Under the pieces are notes generated by a model that saw only the letters and a list, made by a program, of their open reading frames with translations, did not search any database and was not told the DNA's origin. DNA of 64,000 bases from Acanthococcus lagerstroemiae (Eukaryota > Arthropoda > Insecta > Hemiptera > Eriococcidae), in the NCBI GenBank assembly GCA_031841125.1, contig CM063106.1:1984001-2048000 (forward strand). The letters run 5' to 3'. Positions 13,501-24,498 of the stretch are shown in pieces; the first letter of the stretch is position 1, and each line of letters begins with the position of its first letter. The translations under genes were made by a program, and so were the position numbers.

Positions 13501-16500
13501 TTTAGGCAACATGATTATACGAGCACTTCTGTTTTTATACATCTTACCGTAAATGTCTTAAAAGCAGATAATTTGTACAATAAGTGGAGAATGTATACGA
13601 TACCGTACTGTTTTAGGTCAAGTATAGAATTTGAAACTGTAGTGGAGATCAAAACCGACAACCTTGCAATAAGTTAAGTCCCGGAGTACACCTACCCTGG
13701 CCAGCTGATGTCGATAGAAAATAAGACAAATACAGAAACAGGTGCGCGTATTACGAATGGGTGGAAAGCCTTCTGGGCCCAAAAGCACGTATGTAAGAGT
13801 AAAATGAAGATATCGACTAAGGTAAGGAAGCTGCAGAGCTGTGTAATCACGGTTTTCACATATGGGTTACAGACCTGGGCTATGACCAAGAAAAATATCA
13901 CAAGATTAAAAACAACACAATACTCCATGCCACGTAGTATCTTGGGTATCTCCCTCAAAGACGAGGAGAGGAAAGAAAAAATTCGGCTGAAAATGGTAAG
14001 TCTTAATTCTACTTCGTCGTGTAAATTGAATACTAAAAATGTTTTCACTTGTAATGGACCAATGAGTTCGGTCTCGTCTTAAGCCTATAATATTAAACAT
14101 TATTTATTGCAGCAAGAACTCGAATTGTGACAGTTTGAATTACATAATCAAGGTGTATACAAGAATGGAAAAATATAAATTCCTGACTTTTTCCAAACTT
14201 TTTTTTCTCTTCTTTAAACCTCTACAGTATAGACAGTATATATTTATGCTTATACTACTACGCTATGGTTAAAATGAACTGAAATTTGAAACTGATATTC
14301 AATGCACAGTTTTTATTTGTAGAATACGACTCTAGGGGTGCTGAAGTAAAATTAAACGACGAAAAAAATTTTCCTGAGTTCATTCTTTGTTGTTGTTTTT
14401 TTTTTCAAACTTCTTAAAAATATTGTTGAATTTCCTGACTATTTACAAACTTCCTGACCTACTTTTCAAATTCCTGACTTTTTCAAACTTTTCAAATTTT
14501 CCAAACCTGTAGACACCTTGATAATATACATATACTCCATGTTTGAAGCAGAGGCACCTCTTAGTGTTACATTTCTTGCGCAATGGGGCATCGGATGAAG
14601 TCCTGCCCGTTGCCAAGGGTCTGAGCTCAGGCTACTGCACGAATGGAAGCCTGAGGAGTATTGAAAGGAACGTTGGCGACGGTTAGGAAACGATCGTGGC
14701 ACAGTTGAAACTGAGAAATTTGTCGTCTGTTATTTCGGGAACACAAGCGAGCACGTTTTTAGCATCTGTCTTTCCACGATCGACCAGCGAAATCGCTACT
14801 TGTACGGTGTTATCAACTTGAATATTCGGGAAGTTCCTATCAGATTTCAATTTCATACGCTTAGCCTGATCACAATGAGAAAGATTCCAGCAGAACACAT
14901 AGGTATTTTCTTTACACGATAATACGCGTACCCGTAGCTTACTTACTCTGGTAAGGTACAAACATGATGTGAATTTTACACCTTAATGGTTTGCCACCGC
15001 CGATTGTACAGATTAATTAGGTAATGTACATAATTTTCTTTAATTGTCCGCATTACCTGCTTCGTTTACTTAATGTATAAAACTTATAAAACTACTAGTT
15101 ATTGCACACATTACCTGCTTTAAAACATTAACGGTAACATATCTATAAATACAGCTTCCACACGTTACACCTTCCTGCTTTTGTACAGAATATCAATACG
15201 AACAGGACTGTCGGTTTCTACATAAAATCAGGAACTTACCAAGTTACATGAAGTCTCATTGATGTCACCTTGTCTGGTCGTTCCATCGAGACTAGTGGAA
15301 TAAAATTTCGTGCTATCTCGCTTGCTAAAGCTGACACAGTTTACGTTATACTCGTGAGCTTGAATTGTAACACCACAATTTGACGATAAATCTTGTATAC
15401 CTAAAACAGGTAACATCGATGTTAAACCAACACAGATCACAAACTGTAAATTAAAAAAATTCTATGTGAAAACGGCAAATTGCAGTTTGAACCAGCTACG
15501 CTAGGGAATAATTAACATACCGACGTAACCATATTTATCCCCGCATACTACAAGTAATTTCTTCTCCGATGAATGGAAGTCTAAGGCAGTTATACGACCA
15601 TTAATCACCTTAATAGGTTCCTCGAACATGTGACAAGATCTAATGGTTTCGGTGAATCTAATAACATTAAAATTATCAGAACAGTTACTAGGTATCAGAG
15701 CAGTGCACGATACGAGTATATACTCATGTGGTATTCGGTATCGTATCGCTTAAAACGATACCGAATAGTATCGGCCGATACCGAGTCCGATACCGAGTAT
15801 ACTCGGTATTGTAGCGATGGGTAGTCGTTTTCGTGATATGGTATCGCCGATAACAAGTATCACTGATAAGGAAGGCATCACTACTGCACCAGCTAAAATA
15901 CAGCGCTAATCATAAAACGATTCCTGAACGAGTATTACTCGGTATCGTGCACTGCTCTGCTAGGTATCTACATTTCGAATTAAGTCACTAGCACTAATAT
16001 CAACCCACTTTTGGAAACTGCAAGTTGTAAAATCAGAAATTGAATCGTACGGTATGTTTAAATCTTGTTTCAGTTTTTCAAGGAACTCTTTATCTTCCTC
16101 GTAGCTGGCCAGATTCAGATTATCTAGAAAGAGAATCAGGATAAAATTACTATAAGTGAATGGCACTCCTTTGTTGTTGGTTTTCATTCCTTTATAGCTT
16201 CATTTATACACATTCAAAATTTCAGCAGCCTATCCTCAATATTCGTCAAGATATAATATTTAGTAGACATATTCATTCCTATTTCCTTCCATAGATTTGT
16301 ACAGCCACCGAAAACTGACGCTGGTTTTGATGAAAATGGGGCTTTCGAAGAATACCCTTCTTTGATCGTTCGGTTCAATTAGGCCCATCAGCTAAGCAGT
16401 ATTGACTGTTACGGTTACAAGACAAGATGGAAGAAATTCAAGCTCATATTTATGATACAACAAAAAAGAAAACAAACATGAACCTTCGATTTTTTCTTCT

Positions 16501-17427
16501 GCCGTACTTTCTGAAGCAGCGCTGAATGCCTGACTGCTCTCATTTTCATGTTCACTAAAATCGGGGGTGATACTCATCAAACGTAGCGATTGTCTTGTGC
16601 CCAATCTTGACTGTCTGGTAGGCTGTTTCCTGAAACCAAAAAACAAATTGATTACCTAGCGCACAGTATGGATATGAGGAACGCGAAGACACGACTGTAA
16701 TTAAATCAATATAACAGGCGCCCGAATTCCGGACGAATACTTAATAGCTTTATAGTAAATACTACCTGCGTGGAAGATCCCGAAGAGTTTTTGGCGGCAC
16801 TTTCAACTTCTTCGCTGGTTTTGGTGTGCTAACTGCAGTCTTTAGCTGTTTCATATCATCTTCAAAATCCATCGTTCTACACGAAATACATCAATCCAAC
16901 TCGAACATTATGTATACTTACAGACCGATACTAAACATTTTCAGAATAATATCTAACTTCACAGACAACTAATTCATCGAATACGTGGGCTTACTTCAAA
17001 ATATTGAGCCGATCTGCCATATTCTTTTGTCTTTGTAACTTATATTCATTTTCTTCGTCGACGTCCAATTCATTTTCGGCGAGAATCAGATCAATGCTTT
17101 TATCAACGAGTTTCGATAATTTTCGCTTCTTTACCTTTGAAAATAATTCGGCGCCACTGCTATTGCTATCCATTTTCGGATCAAAGTCTGAATCGGAATT
17201 ACCATCGGAATCAGAATTTCCATCAGACGCATTGCTCTTGAGATCCGATTTATTAAGTGACTTGTTCTGAACAACTTCGAGATAGTTGATATCCTAGAAA
17301 TCAATCAAAATGCAACACGGAGATTACCGACAGATTTGACACGGACTGAGAAAACTTTGCTATACCACTAATGAGAAATATTCACCTTTTTCGGTCGAAG
17401 GGTACGTCTCGGTGCAATGCTAATCAT
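10578..17427 (-). CDS. WDR76: WD repeat-containing protein 76 homologue (CMR1/WDR76 family)
   Basis: Twelve exons on the minus strand agree in phase: 17386-17427, 16995-17293, 16766-16876, 16484-16629, 16009-16123, 15521-15657, 15240-15400, 12430-12514, 11928-12063, 11189-11364, 10883-11007 and 10578-10751, giving about 568 residues. The N-terminal third is charged and disordered, with the family motif EYKLQRQKNMADRLNILK and an RQSRLGTRQSLRL basic patch. The C-terminal two thirds is a WD40 propeller: GRITALDFH...CGDKYGYVG, then HEYNVNCVSF...TSLDGTTRQGD, GEVTVVDVR, SFGVWDLR, DDTIRIYD. It ends with the family hallmark HTGRWLSVLKAKWQP..EDCFYVGSM. WDR76/CMR1 proteins are nuclear, bind DNA-damage sites and chromatin, and associate with CUL4-DDB1 and the CCT chaperonin. 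Intron 7 (2.7 kb) and intron 5 contain transposon remnants. The fifth donor is the least certain: a nearer GTAGAT donor at 15970-15971 breaks the frame, whereas AA|GTGGGT at 16007-16008 keeps it. Confidence 0.85.
13680..14000 (+). pseudogene. Non-LTR retrotransposon reverse-transcriptase fragment
   Basis: The plus-strand frame reads EYTYPGQLMS, then GWKAFWAQKH, SKMKISTK, TYGLQTWAMTKK and SILGISLKD. This is the thumb-to-C-terminal part of endonuclease/reverse-transcriptase proteins abundant in insects, where the family wording is TYLGQ.., GW.AFW..K, LTYG.QTWALT and RSILGI.L.D. No catalytic FADD box is included, so it is a dead fragment. It lies antisense inside the seventh intron of the WDR76 gene. 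Confidence 0.7.
14149..14520. mobile_element. hAT-like nonautonomous element in WDR76 intron 7
   Basis: The terminal inverted repeats are CAAGGTGTATAC on the left and GTAGACACCTTG on the right. The subterminal sequence is rich in TTCCTGACTTTTTC and similar repeats. The flanking bases (TACATAAT and ATAATATA) share only a short overlap, so the target duplication is decayed or the ends are slightly off. Internal TTCCTGAC repeats resemble those in the element at 30166-30545. Confidence 0.55.
14520..14960 (-). pseudogene. Remnant of a KRBA2/SCAND3-like integrase-type transposon protein
   Basis: Minus-strand frames show the C-terminal features of transposon-derived proteins annotated in insects as KRAB-A domain-containing protein 2-like. 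One frame has the stretch VDNTVQVAISLVDRGKTDAK followed by NVLACVPEITDDKF, which is the small barrel after the integrase core. Further on, in shifted frames, come QASIRAVA and a cysteine cluster RKKCNTKRCLCFKHG. At least two frame changes separate these blocks, so the copy is dead. It lies inside WDR76 intron 7 in the same orientation as the gene. Confidence 0.6.
15696..15959. mobile_element. hAT-type MITE inside WDR76 intron 5
   Basis: The 264-bp element has perfect 18-bp terminal inverted repeats, CAGAGCAGTGCACGATAC, and a perfect 8-bp target duplication CTAGGTAT at 15688-15695 and 15960-15967. The interior is built of overlapping GTATCGGTATCG-like inverted motifs and should form a strong hairpin. 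The CAG start and 8-bp duplication fit the hAT superfamily. Without it the intron would be about 79 bp; with it the intron is 351 bp. Confidence 0.85.
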
Positions 17428-17758
17428 TGTGTAGCAGAACTCGCCTCTTATTCCGGAATTAAAGGAAATCTGAGTTTACTACATGTAGATGATCAACACG
17501 CGGCAACTAAATTGCAAATTTCCAATGAACAATAGGAACCATAATGTTCGTGTAATAATCTAATTAGACAACATGTGCATTACACAACATGCAACAATTC
17601 ACAATTTACGTTACGGCTTTATGGCAGAATTCTGTTTTCTGTACAGCGCGGGAAGTTAAGAAATCACTGGAGCGCTACTGGAGCAGAGGAGATAGGAGAC
17701 TCCAAGGCTACTATAAAATTGGTCCAGTTAAAAGCCTCGTTTACACTATGATAGTACT

Positions 17759-17930
17759 AGGGCTCTATAGTTTCACCTGGGTATACTGAGCCACCATTTT
17801 GGTTCATACTGCGCCCGTCGATGCCGAATTGACTACGCGTTACGCTCCGCATAGTCGGATTCGGCATCCACGGGCGCAGTATGAACCAAAATGGCGGCTT
17901 AGTATACCCAGGTGAAACTATAGAGCCCTA
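17759..17930. mobile_element. Near-palindromic MITE, family P, copy 1 (upstream of WDR76)
   Basis: The 172-bp element is almost one long inverted repeat: AGGGCTCTATAGTTTCACCT at the left and its complement at the right, meeting at a centre containing GATGCCGAATTGACTACGCG and GGATTCGGCATC. It is flanked by a perfect 8-bp duplication ATAGTACT (17751-17758, 17931-17938). It lies 332 bp upstream of the WDR76 start codon. Copies 2 and 3 are at 26368 and 31175. Confidence 0.85.
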
Positions 17931-18305
17931 ATAGTACTAGATAGTACAATCGCACTTTACTAGCAACGTAGTGGCTGACATCTGATGGAAGTTTCTAACA
18001 ACATTCGTTTACACACCATCACTAACGCACGCACATACGTCGCTCTTATCAACTAGGATGAATGAAGGGATATGAATATCAAAGCTAATAGAACATGACG
18101 TGAAAAACTTCAATTTTCGAGTGACTCTGCACTAAACAATCGTGAGTGAAGTGTCAGCTAATAGTTAACTCGCTATTTCGACCAATAAACGTCGGCCAGT
18201 TAATCTCTAGTTAACAAAAACTAACGATTGTACAACTGGCCCTAATTCCAATACATTTTTTCACAAAAACTTGTCCTAAATATTACGAGTATTTAACCGT
18301 TACTA

Positions 18306-18511
18306 GACCACTATTCTCGAAAAGTTGTTACGGTAACCACTCATAACAACTATAGTCCCAACTCCCAAGGTGAAGGTGATGTTATGAGTGGTTATGAGAT
18401 GTTATTCAACATTGCGGTAAATAGGTAACAACCAGTAACAACTCATAACAACTTTTTTATAACAACGGTTATTATCATAACATCGCATAACAACTTTTCG
18501 AGACTAGTGGT
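18306..18511. mobile_element. Small inverted-repeat element
   Basis: Terminal inverted repeats run from GACCACTATTCTCGAAAAGT on the left to ACTTTTCGAGACTAGTGGTC on the right. The interior has many TAACAAC and GTTATGAG motifs. No clear target duplication was found. It is nonautonomous. Confidence 0.5.
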
Positions 18512-18612
18512 CCGGCTATCTATTTTTACTTGGATTGCTATCATAAATGAATTTGAGGAGTTATCTGTCAAAAGAGTGTCCGTTCAATGTATACAGAAAT
18601 CATGATTTTCCC

Positions 18613-18947
18613 ATAGGCACCAAAACTTGGAGTTCCCAAAGATGGTAGCCCTGCGTACTAAAAAGGTGATCATGTACAATTTTCCGTAAGATTACAGCAA
18701 ACTTTACACGTCTTTGAATCAATTAGAAATTAATTTTAAGAAAAATTTCGTCCTACATTTTATTATATTGTTACTAAACAATAGAATTACAGTCAACGCA
18801 AGTGGATGGAATAATTTTGGGCTGTTTTATTCCTTCTTAAGGATAGCAGTATTTTCATTAAAAATTATCCATGATCACTTGATTACCCTTTCAGTTTCAC
18901 CATGGCAGGTGATTTTGTAGCGCTCTCTAGTGCAGGTTTTATCGCCC
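18613..18947. repeat. Tc1/mariner-like MITE, copy 1 of 2
   Basis: About 335 bp closely matches 53061-53393 throughout, including CCCAAAGATGGTAGCCCTGC, AATAGAATTACAGTCAACGC and TAGTGCAGGTTTTATCGCC. The copy at 53061 begins TATAGGCACTAAAAC and ends TTTTATCGCCTATA, giving a short imperfect inverted repeat with a possible TA duplication. No protein is encoded; the frame at 18714-18920 is not conserved in copy 2. Confidence 0.65.
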
Positions 18948-19886
18948 GTCATTTTTCGTGCGACTGCGAACGTATTAACTCCCATAAGAAAAACACGCGG
19001 AGCGAAGATCTTTATGTTACTACCAGAGAATAAGAAATTTGTTAGAAATCAGAAGTTTATTAGTAGGGATTCCTAAAATATGCTTTTGTATGTTTTTTTC
19101 TGTTGAAATAGATAGGGAATATCCATGTCATTTTTTTGATTCATAGAAAAACAAGAAGAATGAGCCACACTTGATTGAGCATATTTTGGCATATTTTGGG
19201 TGTAAAAGCATGTTTTAGCATATTTTTTGCTTTTTTAGAGCATATTCAAGAAAATTAAGTCAATTTTCACAATATTTGCGGAATATTTCCTCTTTTTTTT
19301 TCTTCTTCTTCTTCTTCAATATTGCACTATTTTTATATTCTAAGAAAACAAAACTGTTATAACTGCAACTTTTTTGTAAACCAAAAAATGTTTTCCGCAA
19401 AGTTTTCCGCCTGTGTAGAACACTGTTATACATATGTATCCAGTGTTCGCCTATGAAAAAGGACTTTTTGCTGACAACCTTAGGACCTTTTATTTTGTAT
19501 ATCTGTCATCCCTCTATTTTCCTTTCAAAATGATACCCATATTGACCCATTATCCCTTATGATCCTGTGTGTCCCTATAGGGACACACAGACCAAGGTCC
19601 AGGATCCCATGTATCCATATATGGGACACATGCCATAACGACATGAGAACGTGCTCTCTTCATGAAAAATAATCAAACTGACAAAACATCTGACAAGATG
19701 GTATCCATACATTGTTCCTAACATTTTACCAACCTTGGGTTTCAGAATATTGTAGTTCCTCCCTGTAGTAGCCTATAGTGTTGTACTGATATGATTTTCT
19801 TGATTTAAAAAGTAAGAACTACTGGATTTTTTCATAATTACCATAAAACATGGATTTGGAGGAGAAATTTTGTAAAGAAAACGTGA

Positions 19887-20615
19887 TACAGTCGGACCTT
19901 GATGAGTCGAAATCATAGATAAGTCAAACAAATCTCTTTGATTCCTACGCATTCCCATTTTGACCTGTACTTTTTTTCCCTCAATAAGTGGAACGTTAAT
20001 GTAGAGTATAGATACCTCGAACTGGAAATCACCGATTTCTCCTCGGCACTGCGCACTGCAGTGGTTCGTATCCTTTTTGTACCATACATGCTGCCGGTTG
20101 TTTAACTTCCCTATTAAAACTTATAACTCTAATTCAATGGTCTACGTTGATCTTACGCACACAATTCAGCTCTCAGGTGGTAATCAGGAGTGAGAGTCCG
20201 TAGGATAATCTTTTCATCATTGTTTCTCATGAATTACATGCATTAAAATTAGAAGATAAAGTGAAACTGACTAAAGAAATCGAGAAAGAAGAACGAAAGA
20301 TATGTGATATTGCTGCTGAATTTGGTATCTCTCCGAGTACTTTCTCAACGATTGTAAAACAAGGTAAAGATTCTGGCTCAAACAAGTGAAGGTGAACCAA
20401 TATTTCAGCACACTGTGATGCATAATACAGTATATACTTGACCTACTGTTCTTGTAAAATTAAAGTCAATTTATCTCCGTTGAACTATAACCACCCAGTA
20501 TTGAATTTTGATCACTCTTCACTCATAACTCGAATTCTGATCGAGTTGTAACATAGCTAACTTGAACGAATTTTTCTGGTCCCTTCAGATTCAACTTCTC
20601 AAGGATTAGAACCCC
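19887..20615. mobile_element. Tigger/pogo-type element remnant
   Basis: The left side reads CAGTCGGACCTTGATGAGTC, typical of pogo/Tigger termini. The right side near 20590-20608 holds GATTCAACTTCTCAAGG, a degraded inverted match to CCTTGATGAGTCGAAATC. Between them lies a fragment encoding the CENP-B/Tigger N-terminal helix-turn-helix. The outermost right bases do not match, so the right border is approximate. Confidence 0.45.
20243..20389 (+). pseudogene. Tigger/CENP-B-type N-terminal HTH fragment
   Basis: The plus-strand frame, 48 codons to TGA, reads LKLEDKVKLTKEIEKEERK, then ICDIAAEFGISPSTFSTIVK. This matches the Psq/CENP-B-type DNA-binding helix-turn-helix of Tigger and pogo transposases, whose wording is 'L..K..ii...E.g....diA..fgi..sTls.Ilk'. 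The protein stops shortly after this domain, with no second HTH or DDE domain. Confidence 0.65.
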
Positions 20616-20804
20616 ACAGATGTTGGATTTTGCCGATTAGACGGCAGATGAGCGGATTTCCTTTTAAAACATTTTCTAAAAGCTTCACTCAAGCTAACAG
20701 GTGGACTCCTATCAAAATCAAAACGTTATCAATAGTTTTAAATTCGATTGAGTAAAACTACATAAAGTACAGAATTACGGTACCGATGGTAAAAATTATA
20801 TAAC

Positions 20805-23086
20805 TTATTTTCTAATATACTTATGAATAGCGAAAAAACAGGTTATACAAATGTAATGCAAGCATTTATTACATTTAGTTCTAATCTTTTTAGTTGATCT
20901 CAGCGCTGATGCTTGGCCAGATACTTGAGAACATCTAGCGTAACATATTTTACATCTACCGTAGGACGAACATTCTTCAATCCGGTGATAGTCGTCATTC
21001 ACTTCAACAATATCATTCCCATTGAAAAATGATAGGATATTTTGAACTAATAATTTCCAAAAATTGGTTATGGGAATTTTACTATCAGTAACATTCTTGT
21101 AATATAAATACGCATTCAAAACCGCGGTATTAAGTATAGTATATCAAAAGCCAGCTTATGATACCATTTCAGACATTTTCTCAGTGGCGAAGAATATGAA
21201 GTTAATTGGTCGCTCATATCAACAAAACCTTTCATTCTGTTGTAATTAATGATTGTCGTTGGCTTCAATTTGTTATTTCTTCCAACCATCTTGAAGTCAG
21301 GTTTGGACTCTGTTGTGACAAAACGAACATCTCGCTTGTCTCTCCATTTACCAATAATGACTCCGTTTTTAATTTCCATGGCCATTTCACCTCGTTTGAT
21401 GGGTCTTCTCAATAGTTCTTTAGGATTCCCGATTCGATTGGCGTGTAGAGTACCAACAATATGCGTATTACACTGTAGTAAGTGTTCAGCTAGTTCGAAA
21501 CTTGTAAAAAAATTATCACAGTAAAGAACATGGCCACGATTTAATAACGGATCCACTAGATGGAGAACTATATCATTTGCAGACTTAGGAACACCTGCAG
21601 GCCCATTTTTACCTGCATAAATCATGAAATTGTAGGTGTAACCACCTTTTAGACATAATTTGTATATCTTAATACCATAACGATGGCGTTTGGACTTGAT
21701 ATATTGTCGAAAAACTATTCTTCCTTTGTAGGGAACGATACTTTCATCAATGTCAATATTCTTTTGAGGAACAATGTAATCTTGAAAATTAGAAACGATG
21801 GTCTCAGTCAAGTTTCTAATTTTATGTAACCAATCATCATTTGCTACTTCATTATCAGAGAAGTGTACAGTTGATAAAAGTGACTGAAAACGAGTTTGTG
21901 TCATTTTCACGTGCTTAATGAATAACGAACTGCCATAGAGCATCGATGAACTCCAGTAGTCACGAATGTTCAGTTTCTTGTTTATCCCCATCCAAAGAAG
22001 AATACTAAATAACCTCCATATTTCTTCTTCGGATGTATCTTTCCATAAGGCAATATATGAATTTTCACAGATCGGTATCTCTTTGGCGATTTTCGTAATT
22101 ATTTGTTGTTTAACGTATAAATTAGTATAATGAACAATGTTTTTGATCATGTCATCCGTAATTAATAATTTTAAAAATTCGAACGGTGTACTATTAGCAT
22201 TAACCGGAACGTTCGTAGTAATAAAACCTGTTCCACCATCGTTAAATGGGAACTCTGGAAGCAATGTATCCGGCTCGATGCGTGCCCATTGATCGCCATC
22301 AATACTGATCGCAACTGTAACATAATATTCACAACATATATTAAACATCATTTCATACAAACACTCACTATCTGATTACTGGATTATGAATAATTCCCAA
22401 TACCAGACTGATCTGTGAGATCTTCACTTGTATCAGCTTGAACATCAGGTTCTGTATCCGACTCACTGGAGAGATAATCCAACTCAACTAAAATAAGAAA
22501 AGTAACAAAAATGTAGGTAGTTAATAGCGGCCTGCAGGATGCCGATTAATTACTGATATAACGATCACAACGATGCCAAGACATAAAACTGTAATCGGAT
22601 AGCAGTACAAGGTCGATGCCGATGTGTAACTGGTACTGTTCGCATCGTGGAATCATAATTTATTTCTTATTGCCTCAGAGGATTTTACAGTGCAATCTGG
22701 GTAACTTGTTTCTTATCTTCAACATGCATACGATGCCTGAACGATGCGCACAATGCCACTTACTCGTTCCTACGATGCCGAGTTTGTTACACATATGTAC
22801 ATTCAATTACTTTTCACGACGATTATAGATGATTACGAGTACTGACGAGCATTGTTTCATTCAATACTCGCCGATTCTGTATCCGATTACTTTTGATTAC
22901 TTTTCATTTACTCGCGCATAGCTCTGATACTTCAATTCGGTAATATCGTGACAATAATGAGCGATACTTACTGCTATATTCCGAATCAGAATCTGAATGA
23001 GAGAATGAGACATAACTGACACTACAACCCGCTCTGAACGTTTCACATCGAATCGAAAGAACACTGAAAGTCACCACCATCACCAA
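20805..23086 (-). pseudogene. piggyBac-like transposase gene, three exons, one frameshift
   Basis: Minus-strand exons 22972-23086, 22404-22487 and 22314 downward join in phase through GT-AG introns. Exons 1-2 encode the acidic N-terminus (HSDSDSEYS, SSESDTEPDVQ) usual in piggyBac proteins. Exon 3 carries the DDE_Tnp_1_7 domain with all three catalytic Asp contexts: DIDESIVPYKGR, YCDNFFTS and MKGFVDMSDQL. It ends in a Cys-rich zinc-ribbon-like tail (RCKICYARC, TKCNKCLHYICITC). The frame is broken once, near 21120-21135, where two extra bases after GATATACTA send the frame to an early stop at 21116; the C-terminal frame resumes and ends at 20805. Everything else looks intact, so inactivation is recent, or the shift is a sequencing error. 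The 5' start is uncertain. Flanking palindromes with ATGGGACACA at about 19610 and 23720 may mark the original element. No TTAA-flanked terminal repeat was established. Confidence 0.75.
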
Positions 23087-24013
23087 GGAAAGGAATACGT
23101 TTACACCATCATAATGTTTAACTTCAGTTCACTGATAACAGCTCCAGAGGCTTCGATTTAGGCGCCATCATCGTTGAAAGTTAAAACTAAAATGTTAGAT
23201 TCGCCTAAAACGGAATGTAGGAGTATGGAGCGCTAGTGTACACCTCCTGTTGGAAGGTTGAGTCCTTTGTTGAGTCGTTGAGTGGAAATTCAAACATCAT
23301 TGTAGATGAGAAATTGGAGTTTTTCAAAAAATCATTACGAAATAAAGAAATGACGAACAAACTTCAAATTTGAATTATAAGGAGCTACATATTATTCGAA
23401 CCTGCTATTAAAAATTTTACATGTCAGGTAGCAGAATTGATAGAAAGTGTAGCAAAGAAAAATAAGAGATGCGTTATCATTTGCCGGCATGTTATTCTGA
23501 CAATTGAACTTTTGAAGCGTTGCGTAGAAAAAGGGCCTTCGTCTTATGAGAAATACGTTGATGAAAGGCTCTTTTTCCAAGCTGTGCAGCGCTTCATTGT
23601 TTCTCCACAATCACTCATAATTCATAAAACATCCGTCGCTACCGAATTTAGCTTCTTTGATTAAGTATGAATGACCGAATTTTGGTGTCCCTGGTCTATG
23701 AGTCCGTGTATCCATACATGGGACACACCAGTTCTGCCAATCATATGCATTAAAAATTGAAACTGAAGGTGCGGCTATATTTCTAAAGAGCTCTGGGTTC
23801 AGGTTTAAGAATAACTTTGCTCCGGGTTTCCAGCCATTTTTAATCTTCCCTGGTCTGGGCCTATAAGGGTTATTATCACTTTAGTCGGGAATATTTCGGC
23901 ATATTTCAGGATTTTTAGGGAGTATTTTAACATATTTGACAAGAATGAAAGCATATTATGAGGGCATATTTGACCCCTTTTTGGAGCATATTTTTGGAAT
24001 CCCTATTTATAAG

Positions 24014-24498
24014 CAAAAAGCAAATGCTAAGAACCTTCTAGAGTAATAGTAGATTACACAACAGTATCGAGCGCTTCGAGTGAAGCTAGTCGTGCGGAGG
24101 CGTGATAACTCGCTTCAATCCTTGCATTGTAAGATATTTTGTATTACAAAATGCACTTTGCTCCATGTGTTTTTCTTATGGGAGTCAATACGTTCGCACG
24201 AAAAAAGACGGGTACTTTTACTAACAGTAACTCACTGGTGTGACGTCACACAAAACTGGTCTATTCGTCTATTCCGGCACGGGTATGACGGGGTTAATTG
24301 TTGCGGATTGCCTATCCGGCCCGGTCATCCTTTTCTAATAGCTTACTGATATACTGATAAGGAAGTAAAACAGGATGCATTTCTGTTAACCAGTATATTA
24401 TGATCTTCAGACCAATTGAAGAAGAAAACTACTACTAATTGAATTATCCGATCCGGTATTCTTATGGTAACTGTAGTTTATTTCGGTAAACACCAAAA
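24014..24498. other. Transposon-flanking DNA and EXOSC6 upstream region
   Basis: Bases 24163-24215 are an inverted copy of 18950-19012 (TGTTTTTCTTATGGGAGT versus ACTCCCATAAGAAAAACA), so the 4.9-kb element sits within an outer inverted repeat. The next bases, ACTAACAGTAACTCACTG with a TGACGTCA nearby, recur at about 28535-28565 and partly at 31530-31560. The last 200 bp before 24499 should include the EXOSC6 promoter and 5' UTR; no TATA box stands out. Confidence 0.5.

Larger units (their letters stand above)
19064..24005. mobile_element. 4.9-kb hAT-like element containing piggyBac and Tigger sequences
   Basis: The ends are inverted: TAGGGATTCCTAAAATATGC on the left and GCATATTTTTGGAATCCCTA on the right, with imperfect 8-bp flanks TTTATTAG (19056-19063) and TTTATAAG (24006-24013). 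The subterminal zones (19064-19260 and 23880-24005) are packed with GCATATTTT motifs in both orientations, a usual arrangement of transposase-binding sites. The interior holds a piggyBac transposase gene (20805-23086, minus) and a Tigger/pogo HTH remnant (20243-20389), so it is either a nest of insertions or a composite. No hAT transposase was recognised inside. Confidence 0.6.

Noticed and set aside
13692..14048. 118-codon hydrophobic minus-strand frame resembling a membrane protein
   Set aside because: It is the shadow of the retrotransposon reverse-transcriptase frame on the plus strand.
15970..15971. GTAGAT donor for WDR76 exon 5
   Set aside because: All usable acceptors downstream are in phase 2, and this donor is in phase 0. 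The donor at 16007-16008 restores the frame.
10578..17427. WD40 gene as DDB2
   Set aside because: The HTGRWLSVLKAKWQP..VGSM ending and the EYKLQRQKN N-terminal motif fit WDR76/CMR1; DDB2 lacks this N-terminal motif.
24080..24349. 89-codon plus-strand frame upstream of EXOSC6
   Set aside because: It runs through an inverted transposon repeat shared with 18950-19012 and through dispersed GTAACTCACTG sequence; no family motif.
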